A stretch of 64,000 bases of DNA. Origin: Gonatopus flavifemur (Eukaryota > Arthropoda > Insecta > Hymenoptera > Dryinidae). The DNA is taken from contig JAFFJZ010000006.1 in the NCBI GenBank assembly GCA_018340375.1, positions 24,248,001 through 24,312,000 on the forward strand, given 5' to 3'. The notes under the pieces were generated by a model. The model saw nothing but the letters and a program-made list of their open reading frames with translations. It did no database searches and was not told the origin of the DNA. The first letter of the stretch is position 1. Every line of letters starts with the position of its first letter. Shown here one piece after another: positions 37,224 to 47,500 of this stretch. The translations under genes and the position numbers were made by a program.

Positions 37224-37407
37224 CACAGTAAAAAGTAAAACTTAAAGTAATCCCGCATATCAGCTCAAAAATGCAGCCAAAAGTAGCGCCTATTCGAACT
37301 GAAATTCAGTCTTTTTCATTGCTTACTTTCAGTTCGAATAGGCGCTACTTTTGGCTGCATTTTTGAGCTGATATGCGGGATTACTTTAAGTTTTACTTTT
37401 TACTGTG
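37224..37407. mobile_element. Near-perfect 184-bp hairpin (CACAGTAAAAAG ends)
   Basis: Each arm of about 80 bases runs from CACAGTAAAAAGTAAAAC through GGCGCTACTTTTGGCTGC-type sequence with almost no mismatch. It interrupts a diverged inverted copy of the 61759-61908 family. The left flank is TA and the right flank ATA, so the duplication is not exact. The lack of mismatches suggests a recent origin. Confidence 0.82.
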
Positions 37408-37451
37408 ATACTCGAAGGACAGGTAAAAATTCTTCAAAAAATTACTGTGCA

Positions 37452-37732
37452 CCCATACAGCACAAGAGTCCCCACAAAGGAGTCCCGTTACGCTAATCAA
37501 TATGTATTCATTATGAATACTTTGAATCCAAAATGAACTCTTTATGAACAACTTAATGCTCAGAAAGAATTCATATCGGAATTCCGCAATGAATTCTTCG
37601 GGCATTCAATACGTTTCCATTTTGAATTCATTGAATTCATATTGAATTCATTATTAGTCGCATAACGGGAACTATTCAAGAGATCTTGCAGAAGTCTTCA
37701 AGAATTCAAATTGATCTTTCGTGCTGGCTGGG
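37452..37732. mobile_element. CCCATACAGCAC element, uninterrupted copy, TSD CA
   Basis: The ends CCCATACAGCACAAG and GTGCTGGCTGGG are flanked by CA. It is the intact sister of 34233-34775 and preserves the empty site GAATTCATATTGAATTCATT that received a hairpin in the other copy. Confidence 0.83.
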
Positions 37733-37736
37733 CAGC

Positions 37737-37880
37737 CTGTAAAAATGGGTGAGTTTTTCAACCGTTGAGAGTGCTATTTTCGATAAGTCTTACAAAATAC
37801 ACAGTATTATTTTAAAAAATTCCTACATGTCCCTCGATCACTGGAATTTCACAGTAATTTTTCAAATAAAATCCTCTCAG
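37737..37880. repeat. Copy of the 61759-61908 hairpin family
   Basis: GTGAGTTTTTCAACC, ACAAAATACACAGTA and TGTCCCTCGATCACTGGAAT recur in the same order as in 61759-61908. A partial inverted arm lies at about 37,180-37,447 and is broken up by the insertions at 37224 and 37452. Confidence 0.65.
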
Positions 37881-38877
37881 TGTGAAATGAAATAATATCC
37901 TTTGCCATAACCAACCTATATTCCTGCTGAAAATAATAACTTCGTAATAACAATGATATTACATGATCTTGAAGTCTGGAATCTCAACCATATCTGCAAA
38001 AAATTCCTCATCAACATCACCGTAAATACTCTCCATTATTACGTGAATTCTCCACCTAACTGACGTGAAGTTAAAACTTCATCTAGTTGGTCCAATTGCT
38101 AGCAAAATCACACAAATCACAGGTATAAATATCTGCACATCCGTTCAAGACTTCATGAGAATCCATGAAAGACAATTAACCTCACAGATGCATTGTTGTG
38201 TAATCATTTTTAATAACTCTTGCAAATAAATGTACGCGATACTTTGTGTATTTCATACGTACGAATACATAAAACCATCCAAATCGTTATTCGTATCAAA
38301 TATCAGTTCCGAATAATCCTCATCGATACACGTGAGTACGGATCGGACTTTCCGTTTATGAAATTTCAAATATTTATCAAATTTATATAAAATAGGAAAC
38401 CAAATATGGATTGTAACAATTCGTTCGGTGTAATACTGAATATAATCCAGCTTCTCGAGCATAAAATCATCTCAATAAATAATATGTAATTTTTGTCAGA
38501 ACTTTTTAAATAATTCATTACGATTCGATTGATTGATATTCTGATAATGGGTGAATATTTCATTAGAAATCTCATTAAACTACTCTGTTCAGTTTAAGAT
38601 TCCAAACTTGGGATAATACTGCTGGAAATTTCAAAAAATGAATTTTATTTTATAATAACTTTTAGAATTCATTCGTTCATACCTTGAAAGCCTCAATAAA
38701 AACCCCGGATTGTTGGATCTATGATAAAAGATAATAATTTCCAACGATCCGAAGTATTTGGTCTAGAAATTTAAAATGTCATTCTAAGAGCATGAATCTT
38801 TAGATTATTTTCTCTTCCGCCCCTCTCTTCTTTCATCAAAAATAACCTCTCACAAATATCAAAAGGTCAGAAGTACC

Positions 38878-38944
38878 ATGAATGTAGGCACCGTGTTCCA
38901 TAAGACTCTCGTAGTTGTCGTTAGCGTCGCCTCTTTCAGTGCAA
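38878..38944 (+). CDS. Candidate signal-peptide first exon
   Basis: ATG opens a 22-codon stretch MNVGTVFHKTLVVVVSVASF... with a Lys and His before a hydrophobic core and small residues at the end, a good secretion signal. It ends at GCAA|GTGAGT, giving phase 1. No partner exon was found downstream in the window. It cannot be the first exon of the Ig gene at 11158, which lies upstream on the same strand. Chance resemblance is possible. Confidence 0.27.
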
Positions 38945-40580
38945 GTGAGTGCGTGTCTCGGAAGAGATGGCATTCATTTTCCCGACCGTTGATTCCGGAT
39001 GGTCTCCCTGAAACCTCTAAAACCCTGGTTTCTCTTTCCTCTCTCATCCAGACTTACTTCTCTTTCTCTCTTTCAAGAACACGAATAGACAAGACCGTTG
39101 CCACTACTTGCCACTGTCGCCTATTTCCTCGATCGAGTGAAATTGCTCTCCCGGCTGTGTAATCATGAAATTTTAGTGTTCCGAATTTTCAAATTCTCAT
39201 TCCATCAGCGTGTACGCTTTCGACATGAGAATGTATATTAGATTTGAAGAAAAAAACACTGAGGAATGATTGATCAACTCTTATCATCAGTACTCAATTT
39301 ACTTCAATTCCACTGTCAAAATGTTACCTCAAATTGACTGTGGCTGATTGGAAAAAATGGTAGCAGCATAGATGGGGAATTTTTCACCATAATTAGGTGG
39401 ATTTTTCCTTCATTTGTAGAGAATTCAACACCCAAGAGACAAAATAGTTTCTCAAAGTGGTGAACAAATCCCTCACATTTGATGGAAAAACAATTCTCCT
39501 ACGATAAGAGGACGAAATTTCTTACGGTGTAAGTTTTTAATCAAAACTTAAACTGCGTCTTAGATGCAGAGATAACTGGGCCAATCATCAGTTCCATACA
39601 TGGTCAATTCTACCACCTTCGGTTATCAACCTTCGATGGGTACCATTAACACGCGATTAATTACGTTTATAGCGTGGTAAGGCTCCATTATTGAACCGTT
39701 AAGTAGACGCTTTTGTTTCTCTCTTCTAATTAATCATGCTCACCAACAAAGAGACGTGATTGAAAGATTCTATTGGATCTAGTTCCTCTTTGGTGACAAT
39801 GCCTGGACGTGATAGTAGCAAATTTCTGAATTGTGAATACTTTATTTATTCGATGAAACGATGGAGACAGGAAATAGAAGTCGCTATAAAGGGATGCTGG
39901 AAATTGGCGTGTGGATAGTGAATTAAAACGATTCGACCCCTACCTAACGGAATCAATGTACAAGTCTACCACCGGGCCTCGCTAACTGAAGCAAAGACGA
40001 GACGAGGAAGACGACAAATAACCTGTTCCTGGTTAAGCTTGTTGCTGCGTTCCTCGTCGGAGGAAGACCTTCGTAACAAGAGTAATCTTGTACGAGACGT
40101 AAGAAAATCGGGGTCAATTGTAGCGGTACTGGTACTGGCGAAGAAGAGGGCAACGAAGCGTCATCGATGGTGATTGAGGTGATAGCGATGGATAGAGAAA
40201 GGGAGGAAGGAAAAGGAGAAACCTCAGACCGTAGCGGAAGCCCTCGCGAATTATGTCTTTTCCTTGTACACCTCAAGACCAGAGATCTTTTCTTCCTTCC
40301 CACTCGACGAGCCTCTCTCCTCTTCTTCTATCTTCCTATCACTCGCCATTAAAATGATAAAATAATGTTTGCGGTGGTAAGTGGCACTAAAGTCTGCCCG
40401 CTTAACCTCATCTATCGTTCTTTCTCGTTCCCGCAACTTCGTTCCGTAGACCGTTTCCGTCTCTCCTTCCTGAATCCGTCTTACCCCTCTTTTTACAACC
40501 TCCTTCTGACTCTACGAAAAGATGAAGGGAGAAAGAACCGAGTGACGAGCAAAACCCTCTCGACTTTGTACCTTCTTGTC

Positions 40581-40650
40581 GTACTACTACTACTGCTGCT
40601 GCTGCTGCTACCGCTGCTCCCGCTACTACTACTACTCTTACTACTCGACT
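40581..40650. repeat. (CTA/CTG)n trinucleotide microsatellite
   Basis: Runs of CTA and CTG units interrupted by CCG and CTC. The Leu-rich open frame covering it (40365-40763) is a by-product of the repeat. Confidence 0.88.
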
Positions 40651-41957
40651 CAAGCTTTTCGTCGTTCGCCTTGGCGCTAATTTATGAACGAACGTCGTCG
40701 ACGTTCGACGACAAAGACGACGACAGGGATTGCAGTGGTGACGATGGCAGAGATGATGAGTAATCGATTTATAGGACCATAAGGATGGAAGAACGAAGAC
40801 CGAGAGAGGAACGAAAAAAGATGAAGAGAGGCAATGAAGAATCGGTGAGGCAACGATGGAAAGGAAATTGGATAATGCTATTTAATCCCACGACAACGTG
40901 ATTATCGTTTATCGAAATAATTCAGTTCAAGTACAGGTTTGATCTAAGCAGTTTCTTTTCACAGTCGCCAAAACGTACAAGAAGAACCTATTGTTAGCTA
41001 TGGCAGCAATTTTTTAGCTGTCATGTCAAATTTCATTTCTTCCAAGTTATAATTATGAACCTTATAAACTAAGGAGGTATTTTCGTTGGAATCCACCCCT
41101 AGAGGTTCCGTCTCCTTCCTTTTCCCAACTTTAAATCCTTTCATCCTCTTTTCTTGGACCGATGCTTTTCCAGAAGAGTCTTTTTTTCCCTCACAGATGC
41201 GACATCGTTCGAAGGGAAAAGCGAAAGAGAGAAGCTTTAACGCCCCGATTAACACGGACACATCGAAACATATCCCAGCACTTTACCATAGAATACCATT
41301 TTAAAATGCCTGTCTATCTTTGTTCCTCTCTACTCTTGAATTCTTTCGGTGTCTCTTACTTCTATTCTCTCATTCTAACGCCAGCGAACCACTTCGTAGG
41401 GAACGAACCCGAACATTTATAGGTATGAATAGTTTTATTGCACCGTGCGCAAGATCAGGTTCAAAAGAGAGTCATTTGGTTGTTAATGCTTGTAAAGCTT
41501 CCAATTGTTCTTTTTTCCCGTTCTTGATACGCAAGAAGAAAGAATGTAAATTCGAACGTGGAAAAGAGCGAAGATGAAAGTCACTTCTCACAATGGAAAA
41601 TCATTAAATTGGAATGAAATCATCGAGATTCCCTAGTATCTAGGAAAATGAAAGTAGTTTTCAGTTCGAGAAGTATCTTTGAAAAATCAATTAGGTGTGA
41701 AAAAAAAGTCGATAGATGTTTTCTGCTGAAATGAGAGAGTTTACTTTTGCTCCCTGTTGAAACTTCGCGTTATCGCAATGCTATTCGGAGGAGTAACAGA
41801 GTTAAATTAATGAGAATTGGAATTGTTTGTAAATAGTGGTTCGGTTGAGTAAGAGATACTTAGAATCAGGAAAATTATACCCAACTACGTTGCGAAAGAA
41901 TCATCCTGTTCGTGGTTATTTTTGGTAGCTGAAATGATGCATAGCTCCAATAAATAT

Positions 41958-43553
41958 CCCACACAGCACGCAGTTCTTGAAGATATCTTCCAGAAGTGTT
42001 GGAAAGACGTCTTGTAAAAGATTTCTAAAAGATGCCTTGATTCAAGATATTTCCAAGACGATCATGCACGATATCTTGAAGATATCTCTTAGAAGCGTTG
42101 GAAAGATATCTCCTTGGAAGACTTCAACCAGGTATGTTTAGGAAGATAGATCGTTAGCAAGTTTAGGTTATGAATACCTGATCATATGAATTGACATGGA
42201 CAACATTTGAAATGTGCTTTTTATTATAATCGAAATATATCACAAATCGAAAGCTTGAAAGATCATGCCAAGTGATTTTGAATTTTGTAAAAAGTACGAT
42301 TTTGTAACCTCTTAATACTCGCCCTGAAATTAACGAATCTCCAAGGCGCAAATATTTTACAAATCACTGAACTTTTTACGCTCAATTTTATGTACAGCCT
42401 CCAAGTGAATTCAAAAAAATTCTCACTTATACTTATTAATAAGTTATTCTTCAATAACGATGAGATGGAAATAATTTGAGAAGAATCCGTGGTATCTACT
42501 GTCAACTTATCTGACATTTGTTTATATAGTAACAATTTTTTTCAAAAAAAGATCACTTTCACTCTAAAAATGTACACCACTCCCGTGAACAAAATCGTTC
42601 AGGTCTGATTAGGCGTGTTCAGGCCTAATCATGGACATTTTTCGGCATAATTATTCGTACTCACGTGAGCACCCATGATCACGCTGAACCACCTGCGATC
42701 ATGCTAGATAAACTATTCTCGCCCGTGATCATGCAAAATCTCATCGACTGAGAAGGATTTATATAAAATGAATCTGTGTTGAATTTTTTATCACGAATAC
42801 CTATGCTTCACCATTCTAAATCGGCCCCGAATGCATACCCTTCGCTTCATTATACGCGATCATGCTTGAAAACTGGAAAACTAGAAAATGGAAACTGCAT
42901 AAACACAATAAGTCGAAATCATTGACAATAAATTAGTGTTTGATTTAATTGGTATAGTTTTATTTCTTACAAAAAAGCTTATTGATTTTGTATGAATTTC
43001 TCATGTGTAATGGAGCATAATCGAGCGTGATTGGACGTAATTGAGCATGATTAGTCCTCATCGCGTGATTACGTCTGATGAATAAAGCCTGATCAGGCGT
43101 GGACAATTTTTTCACCGGCTGACACTATTTCACTATGTCATATTGACAATTGCAAGGATCGAAACCAAATTAACTGTACAGCTCAGGTCACTGAAGCGAA
43201 GTACATCGTGAAATGCGTGGGTTCGATTCCCGCAACCCTAAGAATCCAGACAAAGTAAACTTCATAGGAGTGGGAGAGCAATGAAGACGAACAGGAGGGA
43301 GTAGGGAAATGAAGACGTTCGAATTCTTCTGTGAATAAATCCAAGCTTCTTCCGAGACATTTTTATGAATTTTGCAAGATATTTTGAAGAAATGTTGAAG
43401 AACTCTTTTAGATCTTTTGATTTCTTCTCGAAGATATCTTTGAGAAGTGCTCGAGAGATCTTTAAGAAATCTATTCATGTTGCATAAGACATCTTTTCGA
43501 ATACGAAAAGATATCTTTTAGAATTCTAAGAGATATCTTTGTGCCTGTTTGGG
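41958..43553. mobile_element. CCCACACAGCAC-ended element, about 1.6 kb
   Basis: CCCACACAGCACGCAG at the left and GTGCCTGTTTGGG at the right form imperfect inverted ends. The subterminal parts share GAAGATATCTT-type palindromes. The flanks (AT and TA) do not match. Inside, 42,570-43,110 is rich in GTGATCATGC/GCATGATCAC words, and a tRNA-like block lies at 43,177. No transposase was seen. Confidence 0.58.
43177..43239 (+). other. tRNA-like module
   Basis: ACAGCTCAGGTCACTGAAGC resembles a D-arm, and GTGGGTTCGATTCCCGC forms a five-pair T-arm with a TTCGATT loop. The spacing is short and no acceptor stem forms, so it is a tRNA-derived fragment within a foldback element. Confidence 0.5.
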
Positions 43554-44431
43554 TAGTCACTGTGATCAATGATGAGCCATTAATGCAGGTTTTTGGAACC
43601 AATCATACTTCCGTATGATCTGCATTGTTTATGAAAATATCTTCCCAAAATTCATAGAGAATTTCAAGGCACGTAATATATGATAATCTTGTTACAAATA
43701 TTATCACAGTAAACAGTCAATTTGATATGAAACGCTGAAGCTTCATTTCAATGATTACTTAAATTACATCCAGCAATAATGTATTCAAATGAAAATAAAA
43801 TCCATGCATATAATCATGAAGGAATAGAAGTCATAGCAAAAGTAATGTTAGGTAACCTTTTATATGAACAAAAGGTCAAGCTTCATACATTTATATACCA
43901 TATTCTGGGTCAATGAAGTGGAATTTGCGTTTCTTCGAATTCGTGATTGATGTATATTATATAACTGCCTTCAGCATAAAAGCATCATTCATTATGATAC
44001 ATTTTGAAATTGTTAAATTCAAGCGAATTACGATAGAATGGATCTATCAATCTTAATCATCAGTGGCAGTCTTTTAGATGTTTTAGACATCGGAATAATG
44101 AAATTCTTTTGTTATTGAGAGAAAGATTTGACTGAATGGGAAGCCTGATTGTCTTGGATGATTCTTTTCAATAATAATCGATGAGATTGATAGATACGTG
44201 GATAGGTAAATAAATAGAGAAAGAGATAAGAACATGAGTTGAGTTGGGGACACAAGGCTCATTAAACTGCTCGAGAATGCTGATTGCATTAGCCTCGGGC
44301 AAGTCGTTCCAACCCCTCGGTTGGTGCGCTCGTTAAACGACTGTGAATTTCCCCTGGTCCAACGAATCAGCCACTGAATGCCTATACACCCACAGAACAA
44401 GAGAATATGTTTCCACGATCCATACAGACCT
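43554..44431. other. Intergenic DNA downstream of the OBP gene
   Basis: No gene or bounded repeat was seen. It lies beyond the OBP poly(A) signal. Confidence 0.35.
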
Positions 44432-44437
44432 TTTATT
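44432..44437 (-). promoter_or_regulatory. Poly(A) signal of the OBP gene
   Basis: AATAAA on the minus strand lies 93 bases after the OBP stop codon, implying a short 3' UTR of about 110-125 bases ending near 44,410. Confidence 0.6.
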
Positions 44438-44529
44438 CATAATCGTTTATACAAACTATAATCTTATACAAAAGATTTTCACTTAACATCACTGTTCTCC
44501 TAAAACTGTTTAACAAACTTCCTCGATGA

Positions 44530-44547
44530 TTATGGAATATAATATTG
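44530..44547 (-). CDS. OBP exon 6: terminal mini-exon
   Basis: This 18-base exon reads QYYIP then TAA, after the acceptor TATTTTTTCAG. Without it the exon 5 frame would run into intron sequence. Short aromatic C-terminal tails (for example ending in YF or FI) are common in OBPs, which supports it. The exon is too short to be confirmed except by phase and acceptor. Confidence 0.78.
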   Translation of the reverse strand, partial: QYYIP

Positions 44548-47500
44548 CTGAAAAAATACAAAATTGAAAATTCATTTCCTCGCAAAGAATATCCAAAGCA
44601 GTTTTTTCACTGTTCCACTCACCTGCGGATTCATACGATACAAGCACTTGTTCATGTTATAAATCGTATCGCAAGCATCAACGCCACCTGAAATATACAA
44701 AATAATGTTCAAGTATCTACATCGATTTTAGTCCACAACAGTGAAAAAAGTGCACCAAAAAGATCGACGGAGAGAAAGAGAAGGATATCGAGTCTTGTTC
44801 TTTCTTGGATGTTGAGCTGTAAACTTATTGAAAAACGTCAGAACGTCTAACGTGGTAATACAATTCGTGTCATCCTTAGGGATATCATTCATCTACGTGA
44901 CTTGAACAAAAGTTGCGTTGGCTTTTGATCACATCATGAAAATACAGTCGAGTGAATCTTGGTGTCGTGAGTTTCATTTATTCAAAAGTTCAAAGAAAAA
45001 AAAAGAAAAGAAACAAAAAGAACGCACTCGACTCGATACTCTTTTCCATTCTCATTTGAATCAATCAATCTAATGTTTCGCGGATAGTACAGTACAGTAC
45101 TGTACAGTGCACTACAGTATAATACATACGCAGCATACGTACCGGTTCTTTTTCATATTTTGTCATCCGAAAGTATACGAATACAATATGATACAAAATA
45201 TTTTTTCTAATATCTTCGAATATTGAAAATTCTATTCGTTCAAGTATACAACTATTCGATCAAATTCTTCCCCGAACGTAGAAAAATCCGTCAACGTGGA
45301 ATTTCAACGTGAGAAAATTTAATTAAACATTCCATATTTCTTTTGATGAATTTTCATATCGAATTCTGGTATCGGTAATTGAGAATGTTTTCAATTTACA
45401 GTATTGTTCGATTCATTCGTGTGTTTCTTCCGCAAAATAGAAACCATGTACAAAGTGATAATTAGTAATTAGAGAACAAAAATGAAAGGAACTCGTTCAA
45501 GTTTCGAGTTGGAGATGAATAAATTTTTGCTGCTGGGTAATAATCAATCGATCGATCGATCATCGATACCCGAAAGGGTTCGAACTTCAATGCTTACCGG
45601 TGTTTCTACACGCTTGAAACATGCTATCGACGTTTCCCTTTATACCTTCTGGCAGGACTGAGATGAACTTCTCGATGGTAGGAACGTTCAATGTGCTTGA
45701 ATTATCGGCCTATCGATGAAAATAATTTTTCATTTATGTTTGTAATGGTTGTGAATAATAGATAAATGGATATCGAAGGTATATTACCAATCCTAAACGG
45801 GTGAATATACATCTCGTGTAACATTCCAAATTTGAGTCTTCTGGAAATATTCCGTTCCTCAATCCGTCCACGAGACCTGTTCGATGATAAAGGATTTTAT
45901 TGATAAGTCGTGATGATATCATTTTTGTGATTTAATATTTACCCGGATTGGCTCCTGTGTCAGAAATGCACTGTGATCGTAAGTCTTGTGCCAATGATTC
46001 CACTTCGGGAGGTATGATCTGTACAAATCAATTATTCAATTTGATTCCAAGTTGTGGCATTTAGTCGGTGGATTTAGAGGTTGTTATACCAGGTTCAGTA
46101 TTATCAAATGATTAGGGAGAAAGAGAGAAAAAGAGATTCAAAAGCGGTCTGGAGATGACCTTTAATCGAATAACGATTGTTGAGTAATGCGTACGGAATA
46201 GAATCGTTCACTGAAACGAATTAATCATTGAATAACGAAATACTTAGAATCAAGCTCAGTTGAAGGTTAAAAATCTTGGAGCACATTCTTTCAACGATGT
46301 TTTCAATTTAAAGAAGTCAATTTAAGAAGATGAATAACGACGACTTATCATATTTTGTGAATTTGATTTACTCATTCAATGAATAGTTGAAATTTCATTT
46401 CATCTCATTCCCAAATATAAATGCTTCAATTATTCACAGACTTGTAACGCTGTGCTAGATGAAAACTCAAGTTAAAGCGATTATAAACGAGTTATAAACT
46501 GCACTGTTAGAAAAATCTGTCTTAAACTTCATAATATTATTGTTAAGTTCAAGACAGATTTTTCTAACAGTGTGATCCGAACAGTGCTATGTCAAGTTTT
46601 TGTCGTTGAAGCATCAAGAACAATTTAATTCAATCGATGTTCGTATTAACATTCATCCGAACTAACGTGAATTAATTCAAGAAATTCTTGTCTGTCAACA
46701 GAGTTGGAAAAACCGGTTGTTCACTTGTCAACTTTGTGGTAGATAGGTGGGTTTCAATGTTGAGATTATTCAAGACTCCTTCATGTGTCACTCAAAGAAA
46801 TCAGCAAATAACGGTTAGAATATTATTTACTTTCTCTGCGGATCGGACAAAGGGGATCAATAATACAATGCTAAAGTGGAATGAAAGAGACATGCAGGAG
46901 AAAGATTTAATTGTGATGGAGAGATGAATAAGTGCTGTATGCAAACCTTACATAACGGGGAAGCAATAAAAGGGAAAGATGATGAGGCTGAAAGAGTTAG
47001 TTACGCAATATTTCAATGATCTAGGGTTCTGATTTTCATACAGGGTGGTTCAAAATGTTTTTGATTCAAATGACATTTTTTTTAAGAATTCCCGGGAAAC
47101 AAATCGTTTCAGCTCGCATTCAATGATATACGTCACTGGTCGATTGATTAAAAGTTATCTAAGACAGCAAGTATCTTATCGCTGAAGGAGTTCCGGCTGT
47201 CTAATGCATATTAATGTTGATAAAAGTCGTTTGTCTCAGGAAGATTGACATGATAACACATGTTCATAAATGAATCATCGAGTGCGTGGGATCTCCGATG
47301 TACATAAGTAAATATTCCAATTTCAAAAGTTTAGAATGAAAATGAGAGCTACTTTATTAGTGATAATTCAATTTATCAACAGACGATCGTCAACGAATCA
47401 GTCCATCACAGAGAAAAAATGGTTTGCTACTATAGCGCCTACAAAGGAATTTGTTGGCTTTGAAAAAATATTCACTCCACCAGCTAAGACGTTAGTACTG

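Larger units (their letters stand above)
37881..41957. other. Mostly single-copy DNA, no certain gene
   Basis: There are no bounded transposons. A GC- and CpG-richer segment at about 39,950-40,780 includes a CTA/CTG microsatellite. A candidate signal-peptide exon lies at 38878. The segment could include promoter or first-exon sequence, but nothing is recognisable. Confidence 0.3.

Noticed and set aside
40365..40763. 132-codon Leu-rich open frame
   Set aside because: The Leu run is a translated CTA/CTG microsatellite and the acidic tail is GAC/GAT-rich low-complexity DNA; no domain or splice structure.
43177..43239. A functional tRNA gene
   Set aside because: The T-arm is good, but there is no acceptor stem or proper anticodon arm and the block sits inside a foldback element.
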